From Anaerorhabdus sp964386325 (GTDB lineage: Bacteria; Bacillota_I; Bacilli_A; Erysipelotrichales; Erysipelotrichaceae), in assembly GCA_964386325.1 (NCBI GenBank), contig CAYLQY010000004.1:62001-126000 (forward strand): a stretch of 64,000 bases of DNA, written 5' to 3'. Each line of letters starts with the position of its first letter. Position 1 is the stretch's first letter. Shown one piece after another: positions 1-9,277 of this stretch. The notes beneath the pieces are model-generated. The model searched no databases. It was not told the DNA's origin and saw only the letters and a list, made by a program, of their open reading frames with translations. Made by a program: the position numbers and the translations under genes.

Positions 1-2
1 TT

Positions 3-941
3 ATAATTGGATTTATCATTGCTTATGTGTTGTATCCAATTGTTCGATATTTAGATAAAAGAGGTATTACGAAGAAGATTGTGGTTCCTTTGATTTTTAT
101 CTTACTATTAGTTGGATTAGCTCTTCTTGTATTTACAGTAAGCCCGATGATTTATACACAAATGGCTTCATTTATAAATAGTTTAATTCAAGCGGTTAAT
201 AAATTATTTGAAATTTATAAAGAGAATAGTATGAATAATACAAATACACTTGTTCAAGAAGTATTTAAACAGTTTAATGTTTTATTAAATGAATCAAAGA
301 ATTGGTTACCAAATTTGAGTGCGTTATTACCACAAGTGTTTAATAGTTTTATAGGTTTCATGACAAATGCATTATTTGCGGTAATTATTTCTATTTATTT
401 CTTATTAGAATATGAACAAATTACTAGCTATATTAATCGCTTAAGTGAAAAGTTTAATCCAGATTTACCTAAATTGTTTCAACTGATTGATCAACGTATT
501 GGTATTTATCTTCATGGGTTACTAATATTAATGATGATTAAGTTTGTGGAATATGGGCTTCTTTATTACTTGATTGGTCATAAGGACTGGGTTGTTTTGG
601 CTTTCCTATCATCGATTAGTTTATTGGTACCTTACTTTGGAGGTACTGTAGCTAATCTTATAGGTATTTTAACGGCACTTTCTTTGCCAACGTTTAATAT
701 TATTTGTTTATTAATTGGGATTGTGGTTCTATCAAATATAGATGCGTATGTAATTGAACCGTTTGTGCATATGAAAAATAGTAGAATACGACCATTATGG
801 ACATTATTCAGTATATTTGCAGGAGGAATTCTATTTGGCTCAATTGGCGTTATGATATCACTTCCTGTTTATATGATTATTCGTGTTATTATCGAATTCT
901 ATCGTGAAAAATTCGAGGGTGAAGCTAAGGAAACTTTATGA
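3..941 (+). CDS. AI-2E family transporter (partial, 5' end outside window)
   Basis: The reading frame is open back to the window edge and the first residues (IIGFIIAYVLYPIVRYL) already sit inside a membrane helix, so the true start lies upstream. The protein has the architecture of the AI-2E/UPF0118 permease family: hydrophobic N-terminal helices, a soluble amphipathic middle (about 70 to 130 residues in), then closely spaced helices. The family signatures VPYFGG and a late segment with EPF, RPLW and GGILFGSIG are visible. Members export or take up small molecules, including autoinducer-2 or Na+/H+ in studied cases; the substrate here cannot be told. No ABC or regulatory partner is next to it. 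Confidence 0.85.
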   Translation: MIGFIIAYVLYPIVRYLDKRGITKKIVVPLIFILLLVGLALLVFTVSPMIYTQMASFINSLIQAVNKLFEIYKENSMNNTNTLVQEVFKQFNVLLNESKNWLPNLSALLPQVFNSFIGFMTNALFAVIISIYFLLEYEQITSYINRLSEKFNPDLPKLFQLIDQRIGIYLHGLLILMMIKFVEYGLLYYLIGHKDWVVLAFLSSISLLVPYFGGTVANLIGILTALSLPTFNIICLLIGIVVLSNIDAYVIEPFVHMKNSRIRPLWTLFSIFAGGILFGSIGVMISLPVYMIIRVIIEFYREKFEGEAKETL

Positions 942-969
942 TATAATCGTATAAGAAAAGAGGTTGAAC

Positions 970-2031
970 ATGAAGAAAAAATTAATCTTGAGTTTAATCC
1001 TTGCACTAATGCTAACTGCCTTAACAGGTTGTGATGTAAAAAAGATGCAAGTTGCATATACAGTCTATCCAGTAGGTTATTTAACAAATCGCTTAGTTGG
1101 AGATAAATTACAAGTAGTTTCAATACAAAATGATGAAATTGTACAACGAGCTACGCCAGTAGATAATTATCTTGATATTTTGGATTTATCTCAAACTTTA
1201 TTCCATATTGGTTCACTTGAACCTTATTTATCTGTGAATTCAAAGGAAATTAAAGATTCTAAAGTTAAGACTAATGATTTATCAGTTTTGAATGCAATTT
1301 ATAAATTTCAACGTTATACACCAATCAATGTAGATGGGTCAATTACTTATATTGAATCACCATATTACAAAGGTGAGGTATTTGCGAATGTTGACTCTTA
1401 TGAAAAAGACTTGTATTTGTGGATGGATCCAATTGCAATGCTTAGCATGGCGAAGGATATTGAGAAGTGGTTATCAAGTACATATAGTGAAAATAGTAGT
1501 GTCTTTAAAGAAAACTTAGAAGCATTAGAGAAAGATTTAGTTCAACTTGATGCAGAATATCAAAAACTCGCAACTAAACTAATCAATGAAAATAAAGAAA
1601 TTAAATTTGTATCAATGACTCCAAGTTTTGGAAACTGGCAAAAAGCGTATGGCATCCAAGTATATCCAATCGTATTATCTAAGTATGGTGGATTACCTAC
1701 AGATGAACAATTACAAATCATTAAAGATAGAATTGTTGCGGATAATGTACAGTACATTGTTTATGAGCCAAACCTTCCAGAAGATATGGTTCAAATTCTT
1801 GAAACGCTTGAAAAAGATTTAGGGCTTAAACGTGTTACAATGAGTAACTTATCGTCATTAACATCAAGTCAACAAGAAGAAAACAAAGACTATATTTCAA
1901 TCATGTATGAAAATTTAGCAATGCTTGAGTCAATGGCTACAGATATTCCAGTAGCTGTACAATCAAAAATAACAGCAACTGAAGGGCAACCGGATGAACA
2001 AATGAACGAAGCACATGATGATATTAATTAG
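970..2031 (+). CDS. ZnuA-like (metal ABC substrate-binding fold) lipoprotein
   Basis: This is a 353-residue predicted lipoprotein: basic MKKK, a hydrophobic core and a lipobox LTGC with the acylated cysteine at residue 21. The ATG is preferred over a TTG six bases upstream because AGAGG sits seven bases before the ATG. The body aligns by eye with zinc/manganese solute-binding proteins (VAYTVYPVGYLTNRLVGDK, then a GSLEPYL segment, then VQYIVYEPNLPEDM). The histidines that usually ligate the metal are not at the expected places: the usual PxxDPH-type segment reads RATPVDNYL, and the later His-containing motif reads SMTPSFG. No permease or ATPase is adjacent. It may be a degenerate or repurposed binding protein. 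Family call is fairly sure, metal binding is doubtful. Confidence 0.7.
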   Translation: MKKKLILSLILALMLTALTGCDVKKMQVAYTVYPVGYLTNRLVGDKLQVVSIQNDEIVQRATPVDNYLDILDLSQTLFHIGSLEPYLSVNSKEIKDSKVKTNDLSVLNAIYKFQRYTPINVDGSITYIESPYYKGEVFANVDSYEKDLYLWMDPIAMLSMAKDIEKWLSSTYSENSSVFKENLEALEKDLVQLDAEYQKLATKLINENKEIKFVSMTPSFGNWQKAYGIQVYPIVLSKYGGLPTDEQLQIIKDRIVADNVQYIVYEPNLPEDMVQILETLEKDLGLKRVTMSNLSSLTSSQQEENKDYISIMYENLAMLESMATDIPVAVQSKITATEGQPDEQMNEAHDDIN

Positions 2032-2033
2032 CT

Positions 2034-2063
2034 AAAAATGGGAATGATTTCATTCTCATTTTT
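2034..2063 (+). terminator. Intrinsic terminator after ZnuA-like gene
   Basis: A 13-bp stem with one G-T wobble (AAAATGGGAATGA pairing with TCATTCTCATTTT) and a very short loop directly follows the stop codon. The downstream arm ends in a T-rich stretch. Confidence 0.7.
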
Positions 2064-2109
2064 CTATATTTAAAGGTGCTTTCATGATAAAATGATACTG
2101 GAGGTTTTT

Positions 2110-4719
2110 ATGAAAAAATTATTATTAGTTGATGGAAATTCAATGCTATTTAGGGCATTTTATGCAACAATTTACGGTAGACCAATGACAACTTCAACAG
2201 GATTACCGACAAATGCAGTTTTTGGATTTGCAAGCATGTTTCAAAAAGCATTAGAGCTTGTACAGCCAGAAGCGGTTTTAGTTGCGTTTGATTCAGGAAA
2301 ACATACTTTCCGTCATGAAATATTTGAGGATTATAAAGGTGGACGTAAAGAAACACCAGAAGAGTTAGTTGTACAATTTGGATTAGTACGTGATTATTTG
2401 GATGCATATCATGTAAGACGTTGTGAATTAACATCAATTGAAGCAGATGATATCATTGGAACAATGAGCAAGAAATATCCAGATTGGGACATTAATATTC
2501 TTTCAAGTGATAGAGACTTGTTGCAACTGATTGATGATACAACATCTGTTTGGTTGATGAAAAAAGGAATTACTGAAATAGAAGAAACGACCGTAGATAG
2601 TTTAAAGGAATCTTTAGGAATTACACCTAATCAAATTATTGACTTAAAAGGATTGATGGGAGACGCTTCAGATAATATTCCAGGAATTCCAGGAGTTGGT
2701 GAAAAGACAGCACTAAAACTGTTAGCAGAATATGAAACGGTAGAAAATCTTTTGAATCATATTGATGACCTAAAAGGCAAACTAAAGGAACGTGTCGAAA
2801 CATTCCAAGACCAAGCAAGATTGAGTAAACAACTTGCGACTATCAAAACAGATGTGGAATTACCAATTACTGTTGATGATTGTTTGTATACACCAGACTA
2901 TGCTTCACTTGTGAGGTTTTTTGAATCTGTTGAAATGAATAGTATGGTTAAGAAATTTGAATCTTTTGTGGACTCAAGTGATGAAGTGATTGTAGAAGAT
3001 AAGAAAGAGTTCAACCAACAAGAAGTAAAAGAAGTCCCACAAGAATTTTTAGTTGATGATGTTGTCCTTATATTGGATACAAACTGTGATCAACCTAACA
3101 TTGCTGAAGTATCGGGATTTGTGATTGGAAAAGATGAACATGCCATATACATTGATATAGTAAATGCCCGCAAAGATGAAAAGTTTGTGAGTTGGCTAAA
3201 AAGTGAAAAACGCAAAATAACATTTGATTCAAAATTAATGTATCATTGTATGAACCGTATCGGATTAGAAATCAAAGGTGTTTATTTCGACACAATGATT
3301 GCAGTATTCTTATGCGATAGTACATTGACAAACTGGCAACGTATTAAGACAAACTATAATTTTAATGAGGAATTTACGACAGAAGATGTTTATGGAACAT
3401 TTATGAAACCTAAACTTCCAGATGGTACTCAACAAGTTAAACATGCTTGTCAATTCGCAAATTATGTTATGCAGATGTATACAATTACAAAACCTCTTAT
3501 TGAAGAATATGAGATGCAAGAATTGTTTTATAAAATTGAAATGCCATTATCAAAAGTTTTATTTGAAATGGAAGTTGAAGGAATACTTATTGATGAAATA
3601 GTGCTTGATGAAATATCAAAAGATACTTACCGTCAAATAGAAAGATTAACACAAACTATTTATGAACATGCAGGGGAAGAATTTAATTTGAATTCACCTA
3701 AACAACTTGCGGAAGTATTGTTTGATCATTTAGCATTACCAGCAAATAAAAAGAGAAGTACATCAGTGGATGTCTTAGAAAAACTTCAAGGGATACATCC
3801 GATTATTGATGATTTAATGGAATATCGCAAAGTACAAAAGATATATAGTACCTATGCTGAAGGTTTGAAAAAATATATTCAAGCAGATCATCGAATTCAT
3901 ACTATTTATAATCAATGTGCAACTCAAACGGGAAGATTATCAAGCAGTGATCCTAATCTGCAAAATATTTCCGTACGTGATGAACAAGCGCGAATTGTAC
4001 GTAAAGCATTTATACCAACAAAAGATAATGTTTTAATCGCTTCAGATTACTCGCAAGTAGAACTTAGAATGTTGGCTCATATGGCTAATGAACAAGGTCT
4101 TATTGATGCGTTTAATACCAATCTTGATATTCATACTAAAACTGCAATGGATGTTTTTGGGGTGAGTAAAGATGATGTAGATTCTCATATGAGAAGACAA
4201 GCTAAGGCAGTAAATTTTGGAATTGTATATGGTATTTCGGATTTTGGATTATCACAACAATTAGGTATCAGTCGAAAAGAAGCACAACATTTTATTGATA
4301 CCTATTTTGAGAAGTATCCAGGCATTCATGATTATATGAATAATGTCATTGAACAATGCAAAGAAAAAGGATATGTTACAACATTATTGAATAGACGTCG
4401 TGAAATAAAAGAGATTCATGATAAGAATCATATGGTACGAGAGTTTGGTAAGCGTGCAGCAATGAATGCACCTATTCAGGGTTCGGCAGCAGATTTGATT
4501 AAAATCGCGATGATTCATATCCAAAATGAAATTAAAACTAAAAACTTAAAATCGAAAATGATTTTGCAAGTCCATGATGAATTAATATTTGATGTTACCC
4601 AAGATGAAATTGAAATTATGAAAGAACTAATTCAAAACGGAATGGAACATGCAATGGAGTTAAAAGTTCCACTCGAAGCAGAATGCAAAGTTGGTTCTAC
4701 TTGGTATGAGGCGAAATAA
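2110..4719 (+). CDS. polA: DNA polymerase I
   Basis: This 869-residue protein has the usual three-part layout. An N-terminal 5' nuclease domain (LLVDGNSMLFRAFYA, LKGLMGDASDNIPG) is followed by a 3'-5' exonuclease-like domain and a C-terminal polymerase domain. Motif A (SDYSQVELR, Asp at about 646), the O-helix (RRQAKAVNFGIVYG, about 695-708) and motif C (QVHDEL, about 820-825) are intact. Phe at about 703 is the usual deoxynucleotide-discriminating residue. The proofreading carboxylates are missing (the first motif reads LILDTN rather than DxE), as in many Firmicutes PolA. It fills gaps and removes RNA primers. The start is the ATG after GGAGG at 2100-2104; an upstream in-frame ATG has no such site. 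It shares one base with mutM. Confidence 0.97.
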   Translation: MKKLLLVDGNSMLFRAFYATIYGRPMTTSTGLPTNAVFGFASMFQKALELVQPEAVLVAFDSGKHTFRHEIFEDYKGGRKETPEELVVQFGLVRDYLDAYHVRRCELTSIEADDIIGTMSKKYPDWDINILSSDRDLLQLIDDTTSVWLMKKGITEIEETTVDSLKESLGITPNQIIDLKGLMGDASDNIPGIPGVGEKTALKLLAEYETVENLLNHIDDLKGKLKERVETFQDQARLSKQLATIKTDVELPITVDDCLYTPDYASLVRFFESVEMNSMVKKFESFVDSSDEVIVEDKKEFNQQEVKEVPQEFLVDDVVLILDTNCDQPNIAEVSGFVIGKDEHAIYIDIVNARKDEKFVSWLKSEKRKITFDSKLMYHCMNRIGLEIKGVYFDTMIAVFLCDSTLTNWQRIKTNYNFNEEFTTEDVYGTFMKPKLPDGTQQVKHACQFANYVMQMYTITKPLIEEYEMQELFYKIEMPLSKVLFEMEVEGILIDEIVLDEISKDTYRQIERLTQTIYEHAGEEFNLNSPKQLAEVLFDHLALPANKKRSTSVDVLEKLQGIHPIIDDLMEYRKVQKIYSTYAEGLKKYIQADHRIHTIYNQCATQTGRLSSSDPNLQNISVRDEQARIVRKAFIPTKDNVLIASDYSQVELRMLAHMANEQGLIDAFNTNLDIHTKTAMDVFGVSKDDVDSHMRRQAKAVNFGIVYGISDFGLSQQLGISRKEAQHFIDTYFEKYPGIHDYMNNVIEQCKEKGYVTTLLNRRREIKEIHDKNHMVREFGKRAAMNAPIQGSAADLIKIAMIHIQNEIKTKNLKSKMILQVHDELIFDVTQDEIEIMKELIQNGMEHAMELKVPLEAECKVGSTWYEAK

Positions 4720-5534
4720 TGCCAGAATTACCAGAAGTAGAAACCGTTGTAAGAACACTTGAACATCAAATTAAAAATCAACAAATTACAGATGTAGAAA
4801 TATTATGGAACCGTATAATCGCATCTGATTTAGAAGAATTCAAAACTAAGATTATTGGTCAACATTTTAGAGAATTCAAACGCCGTGGTAAATATTTAAT
4901 TTTCGTATTAGATGATTATATTCTTATCTCACATTTACGTATGGAAGGGAAATTCTTTCATGAAGATAAGCTAAAAGAAACAAACAAGCATATGCATGTA
5001 ATCTTCACCCTAGGTAGTGGTAAACAATTGCGCTATCATGATACGCGTAAGTTTGGAAGAATGGAACTAGTACCATTGGATTATGATTTAACCAATTTTA
5101 AAGGGCTTGGACCAGAGCCGTGGGATGAAGCATTTAATAAAGAATATTGTTATAGGGAATTAAAGAAAAGAAGTGGTCCAATTAAAGGCGCACTCCTTGA
5201 TCAAAGCTTTGTAGCAGGAGTTGGAAATATCTATGCCGATGAAATATGTTTTGCGATGGGTGTTGATCCTAGAAAATCATGTCGGAAAATAACTAAGAAA
5301 AACGCAGAAGATCTTGTTACGGCAACTAAGTCAATTCTTGAACATGCGATTTCACTAGGTGGAACAACCATAAGAAGTTATACCTCTTCATTAGGTGTAA
5401 CAGGCTTATTTCAACTCGAAGTAAAAGTACATGGTAAAGAACATGAACAATGTCCACGATGCAATCATGAAATAAAGAAAATAAGAGTCGCAACACGAGG
5501 GACATATTATTGTCATAACTGTCAAAAGAGGTAA
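4719..5534 (+). CDS. mutM: Formamidopyrimidine-DNA glycosylase (Fpg/MutM)
   Basis: This 271-residue bifunctional glycosylase/AP lyase excises 8-oxoguanine and ring-opened purines. The mature N-terminus PELPEVE supplies the catalytic Pro2 and Glu3. The RRGKYLIF segment holds the conserved beta-lyase lysine. The C-terminal zinc finger is complete, with cysteines at 245, 248, 265 and 268. The length is normal. Its ATG overlaps the polA stop by one base, which implies translational coupling. The polA-mutM-coaE order is common in Firmicutes and pairs repair synthesis with base excision. Confidence 0.97.
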   Translation: MPELPEVETVVRTLEHQIKNQQITDVEILWNRIIASDLEEFKTKIIGQHFREFKRRGKYLIFVLDDYILISHLRMEGKFFHEDKLKETNKHMHVIFTLGSGKQLRYHDTRKFGRMELVPLDYDLTNFKGLGPEPWDEAFNKEYCYRELKKRSGPIKGALLDQSFVAGVGNIYADEICFAMGVDPRKSCRKITKKNAEDLVTATKSILEHAISLGGTTIRSYTSSLGVTGLFQLEVKVHGKEHEQCPRCNHEIKKIRVATRGTYYCHNCQKR

Positions 5535-5535
5535 A

Positions 5536-6123
5536 ATGAGAAAAGTCGCTATCACGGGAACAATTGGATCAGGAAAATCAGAATGTAGTAAGCTTATTCA
5601 AAAGCTTGGATTTTCTGTTTTTAACTGTGATGATGAAGTACATAAGATGTATTTAAATACTCATCCCGCATATCAAGAAATAGTTAAACTATTTCCAACA
5701 TGTGTTTATGATGATGGTATTCATCGTAATGAAATAGCGAAAATTATTTTTAATGATTGGAATAAGAAAAAAGAACTAGAAGATTTGATATATCATTATT
5801 TGTTGCCACAACTACTTGGGGCTATGAAGAATGAGAAGATGATTTTTTTTGCAGAAGTTCCATTACTTTTTGAAAATGGTTGGGATAAATATTTTGATGA
5901 ATGTTTACTTGTGAAAACAAAAGATGAGATTGCGATTGAGCGACTTATTCGATATCGTAATATGGATAAAGATGATGCTATAAAACGATTAACGAATCAA
6001 AAGAAAATATTTAATTCTTCAATACCAATAACAGTGATTAATAATGATAAAACAGTGATAGAATTAGAAGAACAGATTAATGATTGGATAGCACAAAGAG
6101 GGGGAAAGCCAGAATGCAACTAA
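5536..6123 (+). CDS. coaE: Dephospho-CoA kinase
   Basis: The 195-residue protein phosphorylates the 3'-hydroxyl of dephospho-CoA, the last step of CoA synthesis. The P-loop GTIGSGKS is at residues 8-15, followed by the family motif NCDDEVHKMY. The EVPLLFENGWDKYFD segment corresponds to the conserved VPLLFE substrate region. It starts one base after the mutM stop and its last ten bases overlap the next gene. The other late CoA gene, coaD, is about 10 kb downstream in this window. Confidence 0.95.
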   Translation: MRKVAITGTIGSGKSECSKLIQKLGFSVFNCDDEVHKMYLNTHPAYQEIVKLFPTCVYDDGIHRNEIAKIIFNDWNKKKELEDLIYHYLLPQLLGAMKNEKMIFFAEVPLLFENGWDKYFDECLLVKTKDEIAIERLIRYRNMDKDDAIKRLTNQKKIFNSSIPITVINNDKTVIELEEQINDWIAQRGGKPECN

Positions 6124-7322
6124 AACCAAAAGACACATATCGTATAGAAACGGTTGATAGTTTGAATATTAGTTCAATGACTTCACTTATTTCTTTATAC
6201 CAACCAATTATCGGACATGAAGCTTTAGTCTTTTATTTAACTTGTTGTGCAGAAGGTAGTAACCAAAGAACTTTGGAAACGCACCAACGATTATGTATCA
6301 TTATGAATATGGACATACCAACGATTGAACGAGCAAGAAAGAAATGTGAACAGTTCTATTTAATTAGAACGTTTATAAAGTCTGACAATGATAAAGATAC
6401 ATATATTTATATTGTGAATCCACCACTTAGTGCTCAAGCATTTATGAAACATGATTTTTATTCTAGATATTTATGTAAACTAATTGGACAAAAACAATAT
6501 GAATTAACATGTTCGAAAGTTATGAAACAAGAAACTAACAAACATGGATATAGTGATGTATCAGAACAATTTGATAAAAATCTATTAACAACATGGGATA
6601 CTGAAAATGAAGTTCAATTTTCAAAGATTCAACCAAACTTCAATTTCTCAGATCAACATAATCACCGCAATAATTTCAATTATGAAGAACTATTTGCGAC
6701 AACCAGTTCAATTGTTTTTCCAATAGAAACAAGAACAAAAGAGAACTTACAAATTATTGGTGAGTATGCAACATTGTATGGATTATCGGTAAGTAAGATT
6801 CGAATTTTAATTGGACGTTGTATAAATAATTCAACAAATACCTTTGATGTTGAACGATTCAAAAAAATATGTTCAACTCAAAATCCAGATGAAGTTACAA
6901 CTACAAAAGATCCATATTTATTACCGCCGGTTGCTTTTTTACAACTTCGACAAGAAGGTGCACCAGTTGCATCAGTTGATCGTAAGTTATTAGAATATCT
7001 AAATTTAGATTTAAAATTACCTGCCGAAGTTGTGAATGTATTAATTGATTATGTCTTAAATATTAATGAGAATCGCTTGACGAAACGTTTTGTAGAAGTT
7101 ATTGCGACAACATGGGTAAGAGAAAAGGTAACAACGAAAGAACAAGCAATGGCATTAACAAAGAAGACACCAGCATTTAAGAGTCAGCCAAACAAGAAGA
7201 AAGATGTTCTCCCTGATTACTATGAAAAAATGAAAGCCAAAGAAAAAGAAGAGACTTTGAATATCATTAGTGAAGAGGAAGAAGAAGAAATCGCAAAAAA
7301 ATTGAAAGGATTGGGTGAATAA
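6114..7322 (+). CDS. dnaB: Primosomal replication-initiation membrane-attachment protein DnaB (Bacillus type)
   Basis: The 402-residue protein matches Bacillus-type DnaB. It is not the hexameric helicase but a co-loader that works with DnaD and DnaI at oriC and restart sites. The N-terminal domain opens with SLNISSMTSLISLYQPIIGHEALVFY cut short here to its SLYQPIIG core, which is characteristic. A DnaB/DnaD-like C-terminal region ends with a charged Lys/Glu-rich tail (EEEEEEIAKKLKG). I chose the ATG at 6114 behind the purine-rich AGAGGGGG; an upstream in-frame start at 6084 lies deep inside coaE and lacks a comparable site. Its position before dnaI is conserved in Firmicutes. Confidence 0.85.
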   Translation: MQLKPKDTYRIETVDSLNISSMTSLISLYQPIIGHEALVFYLTCCAEGSNQRTLETHQRLCIIMNMDIPTIERARKKCEQFYLIRTFIKSDNDKDTYIYIVNPPLSAQAFMKHDFYSRYLCKLIGQKQYELTCSKVMKQETNKHGYSDVSEQFDKNLLTTWDTENEVQFSKIQPNFNFSDQHNHRNNFNYEELFATTSSIVFPIETRTKENLQIIGEYATLYGLSVSKIRILIGRCINNSTNTFDVERFKKICSTQNPDEVTTTKDPYLLPPVAFLQLRQEGAPVASVDRKLLEYLNLDLKLPAEVVNVLIDYVLNINENRLTKRFVEVIATTWVREKVTTKEQAMALTKKTPAFKSQPNKKKDVLPDYYEKMKAKEKEETLNIISEEEEEEIAKKLKGLGE

Positions 7323-7323
7323 G

Positions 7324-8244
7324 ATGAAACAAGTACAATTTGAGATTCCACAATTTTCTAAACACAACGAACTACCAACAAATCCATTAATTGAACAACT
7401 GAAAAAGAATGATCAAATTCTGGCATTTTTAAGAGAAAATAAATGTTCTGTTGAACTTGTGGAAAAGTATCCAATTAAATTCAATAAATGGCTAGAAGTA
7501 AAAATGACCTGTGAAGAATGTCATGGATTGAATTCATGTGGTCAACCTGTGCGAGGTCAATGGCTTGATTTAGAATGGAATGGTTTACTTACACCCGTAT
7601 TAAGACCTTGCCGTTATCAATTAAAAGAAAATAAAGAACGTGCTCATATGAAAAATTATGTTGTCTGTGATTTAGCGGAAAATTTCCACATAATAAAAGT
7701 TGAAGACATTCAAATTCGTGGTGAAAGTAAAGAATACTTTGATGCTCTATTAAAAGTAGTTGAATGGTTGAAAAACCCAAAGGAACAAGGGTTGTATCTC
7801 TATGGGGGTGTTGGTGTTGGTAAGACATATATCGCCGCATGTGCTTCGAACTTCTTTGCTAGAAAAGGGAAAACAGTGGCGTTTGTGAATGTTCCAGAAT
7901 GGATTAGTCGCATGAAGGGTAGCTTTGATGATATGGATGCGATGAATAAAGAAATCGGAAAAATCAAACGTGCTGATTTTGTAGTGTTTGATGACATTGG
8001 TGCGGAAAGTGTAACACCTTGGGTTCGCGATGATTTATTATTTCCAATTTTAAACAAGCGGATGGAAGAGAAAAGAATCACTTGGTTTACCTCAAATGAA
8101 GATTTTAAAAGTTTAGAAAATCATTTTAGAAATACCAAACAAAATGAGCAAGAAGAAATGAAAGCGGTTCGCATTTTAGAACGAATAAGAACCCTAAGTA
8201 AAGAATTCTTAATTCCAGGCAAAAATCGTCGAAATCATGAATAA
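7324..8244 (+). CDS. dnaI: Primosomal protein DnaI (helicase loader)
   Basis: The 306-residue AAA+ ATPase loads the replicative helicase. The N-terminal part has a zinc-binding arrangement (CEEC at about 63-66, further Cys at 72 and 96) as in Bacillus DnaI. The Walker A motif GGVGVGKT is at about 161-168. Walker B reads FVVFDDIGAES, and a sensor segment RITWFTSNED follows. Two starts are possible: ATG at 7324 behind GGGTGA, or GTG at 7315 behind AAAGGA; I prefer the ATG. It follows dnaB by one base and closes the polA-mutM-coaE-dnaB-dnaI cluster. Confidence 0.92.
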   Translation: MKQVQFEIPQFSKHNELPTNPLIEQLKKNDQILAFLRENKCSVELVEKYPIKFNKWLEVKMTCEECHGLNSCGQPVRGQWLDLEWNGLLTPVLRPCRYQLKENKERAHMKNYVVCDLAENFHIIKVEDIQIRGESKEYFDALLKVVEWLKNPKEQGLYLYGGVGVGKTYIAACASNFFARKGKTVAFVNVPEWISRMKGSFDDMDAMNKEIGKIKRADFVVFDDIGAESVTPWVRDDLLFPILNKRMEEKRITWFTSNEDFKSLENHFRNTKQNEQEEMKAVRILERIRTLSKEFLIPGKNRRNHE

Positions 8245-8250
8245 ATTTCA

Positions 8251-8279
8251 TTCCATTTAGTAACGAATAATGATAGAAT
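8251..8279 (+). promoter_or_regulatory. Weak candidate promoter for pfkA-pyk
   Basis: The hexamers TTCCAT and TAGAAT are separated by 17 bases upstream of the pfkA ribosome-binding site AAAGGAGG. The -10 is good (5/6) but the -35 is poor (3/6), so this is tentative. Confidence 0.3.
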
Positions 8280-8304
8280 ATATAAGGCTATAAAGGAGGC
8301 AGTT

Positions 8305-9267
8305 ATGGTACGTAAGATTGGTATTTTGACATCCGGTGGTGATGCACCTGGTATGAATGCAGCAATTCGTGCGGTGACTCGTGTTGCGTTAGCAAATGGA
8401 ATTGAAGTTGTCGGAATTCGTGATGGCTTTCGAGGTTTAGTTGACGGAACATTTGAAACTTTTACAAAGAGTAGTGTATCTGACATTTTGGATCGTGGAG
8501 GAACTAAGATTGGTTCTGCTCGTTTACCAGAATTTAAAGATATAGAAGTACAAAACATGGCAGTGAGCCAACTAAAGGCAAACGGCATTGATGCGATTGT
8601 GGTTATCGGTGGAGACGGAAGTTACCGTGGTGCACAAGCATTAACTAAATTAGGAATTAACTGTATAGGATTACCTGGAACGATTGATAATGATATTCCC
8701 GGTACTGACTTTACAATCGGTTTTGATACAGCATTACACACATGTGTAGATGCCGTGGATAAACTTCGTGATACATCAAGTTCACACCATCGTTGTTCAG
8801 TAGTTGAAGTAATGGGAAACCATTGTGGTGACTTAGCGGTGTATACTGCAATATCTTGCGGAGCTGAAGTTGTGATTACACCAGAGACGGGATATGATGA
8901 AATCGATGTATTAGAAAAAATTCGTTACCTAGATACAGCGGCAAAGAAAAATCATGCAATTGTTATTATTTCAGAAAAAATTACTGATGCAGATGGTTTA
9001 GCTCGTAAGATTTCCCAAAATACTGGGTTTTCAGGAAGAGCAACTGTCTTAGGACATATACAAAGAGGTGGAAGCCCAACTCCAACGGATCGTATCCTTG
9101 CTTCAAGAATGGGCGAAAAAGCAGTAGACTTACTAATGAATGATATTGGTGGTCATTGTGTAGGTATAATCGATAATAAGATTATCTCTGTGCCAATTGA
9201 TGAAGCCTTAACACGACCAAAAGCATCAAGAAAACATTTATATCGATTATTTGATCGTTTAATTTAG
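8305..9267 (+). CDS. pfkA: ATP-dependent 6-phosphofructokinase
   Basis: The 320-residue enzyme converts fructose 6-phosphate to fructose 1,6-bisphosphate, the committed glycolytic step. The ATP-binding TSGGDAPGMNAAIR is near the N-terminus. GGDGSYRGA and the catalytic GTIDNDIPGTD (Asp near 128) are intact, and GGSPTPTDR contributes to the substrate and allosteric sites. The glycine of GGDGS marks an ATP- rather than PPi-dependent enzyme. The length is typical of bacterial PfkA. It is ten bases upstream of pyk, the usual Firmicutes pairing. Confidence 0.97.
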   Translation: MVRKIGILTSGGDAPGMNAAIRAVTRVALANGIEVVGIRDGFRGLVDGTFETFTKSSVSDILDRGGTKIGSARLPEFKDIEVQNMAVSQLKANGIDAIVVIGGDGSYRGAQALTKLGINCIGLPGTIDNDIPGTDFTIGFDTALHTCVDAVDKLRDTSSSHHRCSVVEVMGNHCGDLAVYTAISCGAEVVITPETGYDEIDVLEKIRYLDTAAKKNHAIVIISEKITDADGLARKISQNTGFSGRATVLGHIQRGGSPTPTDRILASRMGEKAVDLLMNDIGGHCVGIIDNKIISVPIDEALTRPKASRKHLYRLFDRLI

Positions 9268-9277
9268 GAGGAAGAAT

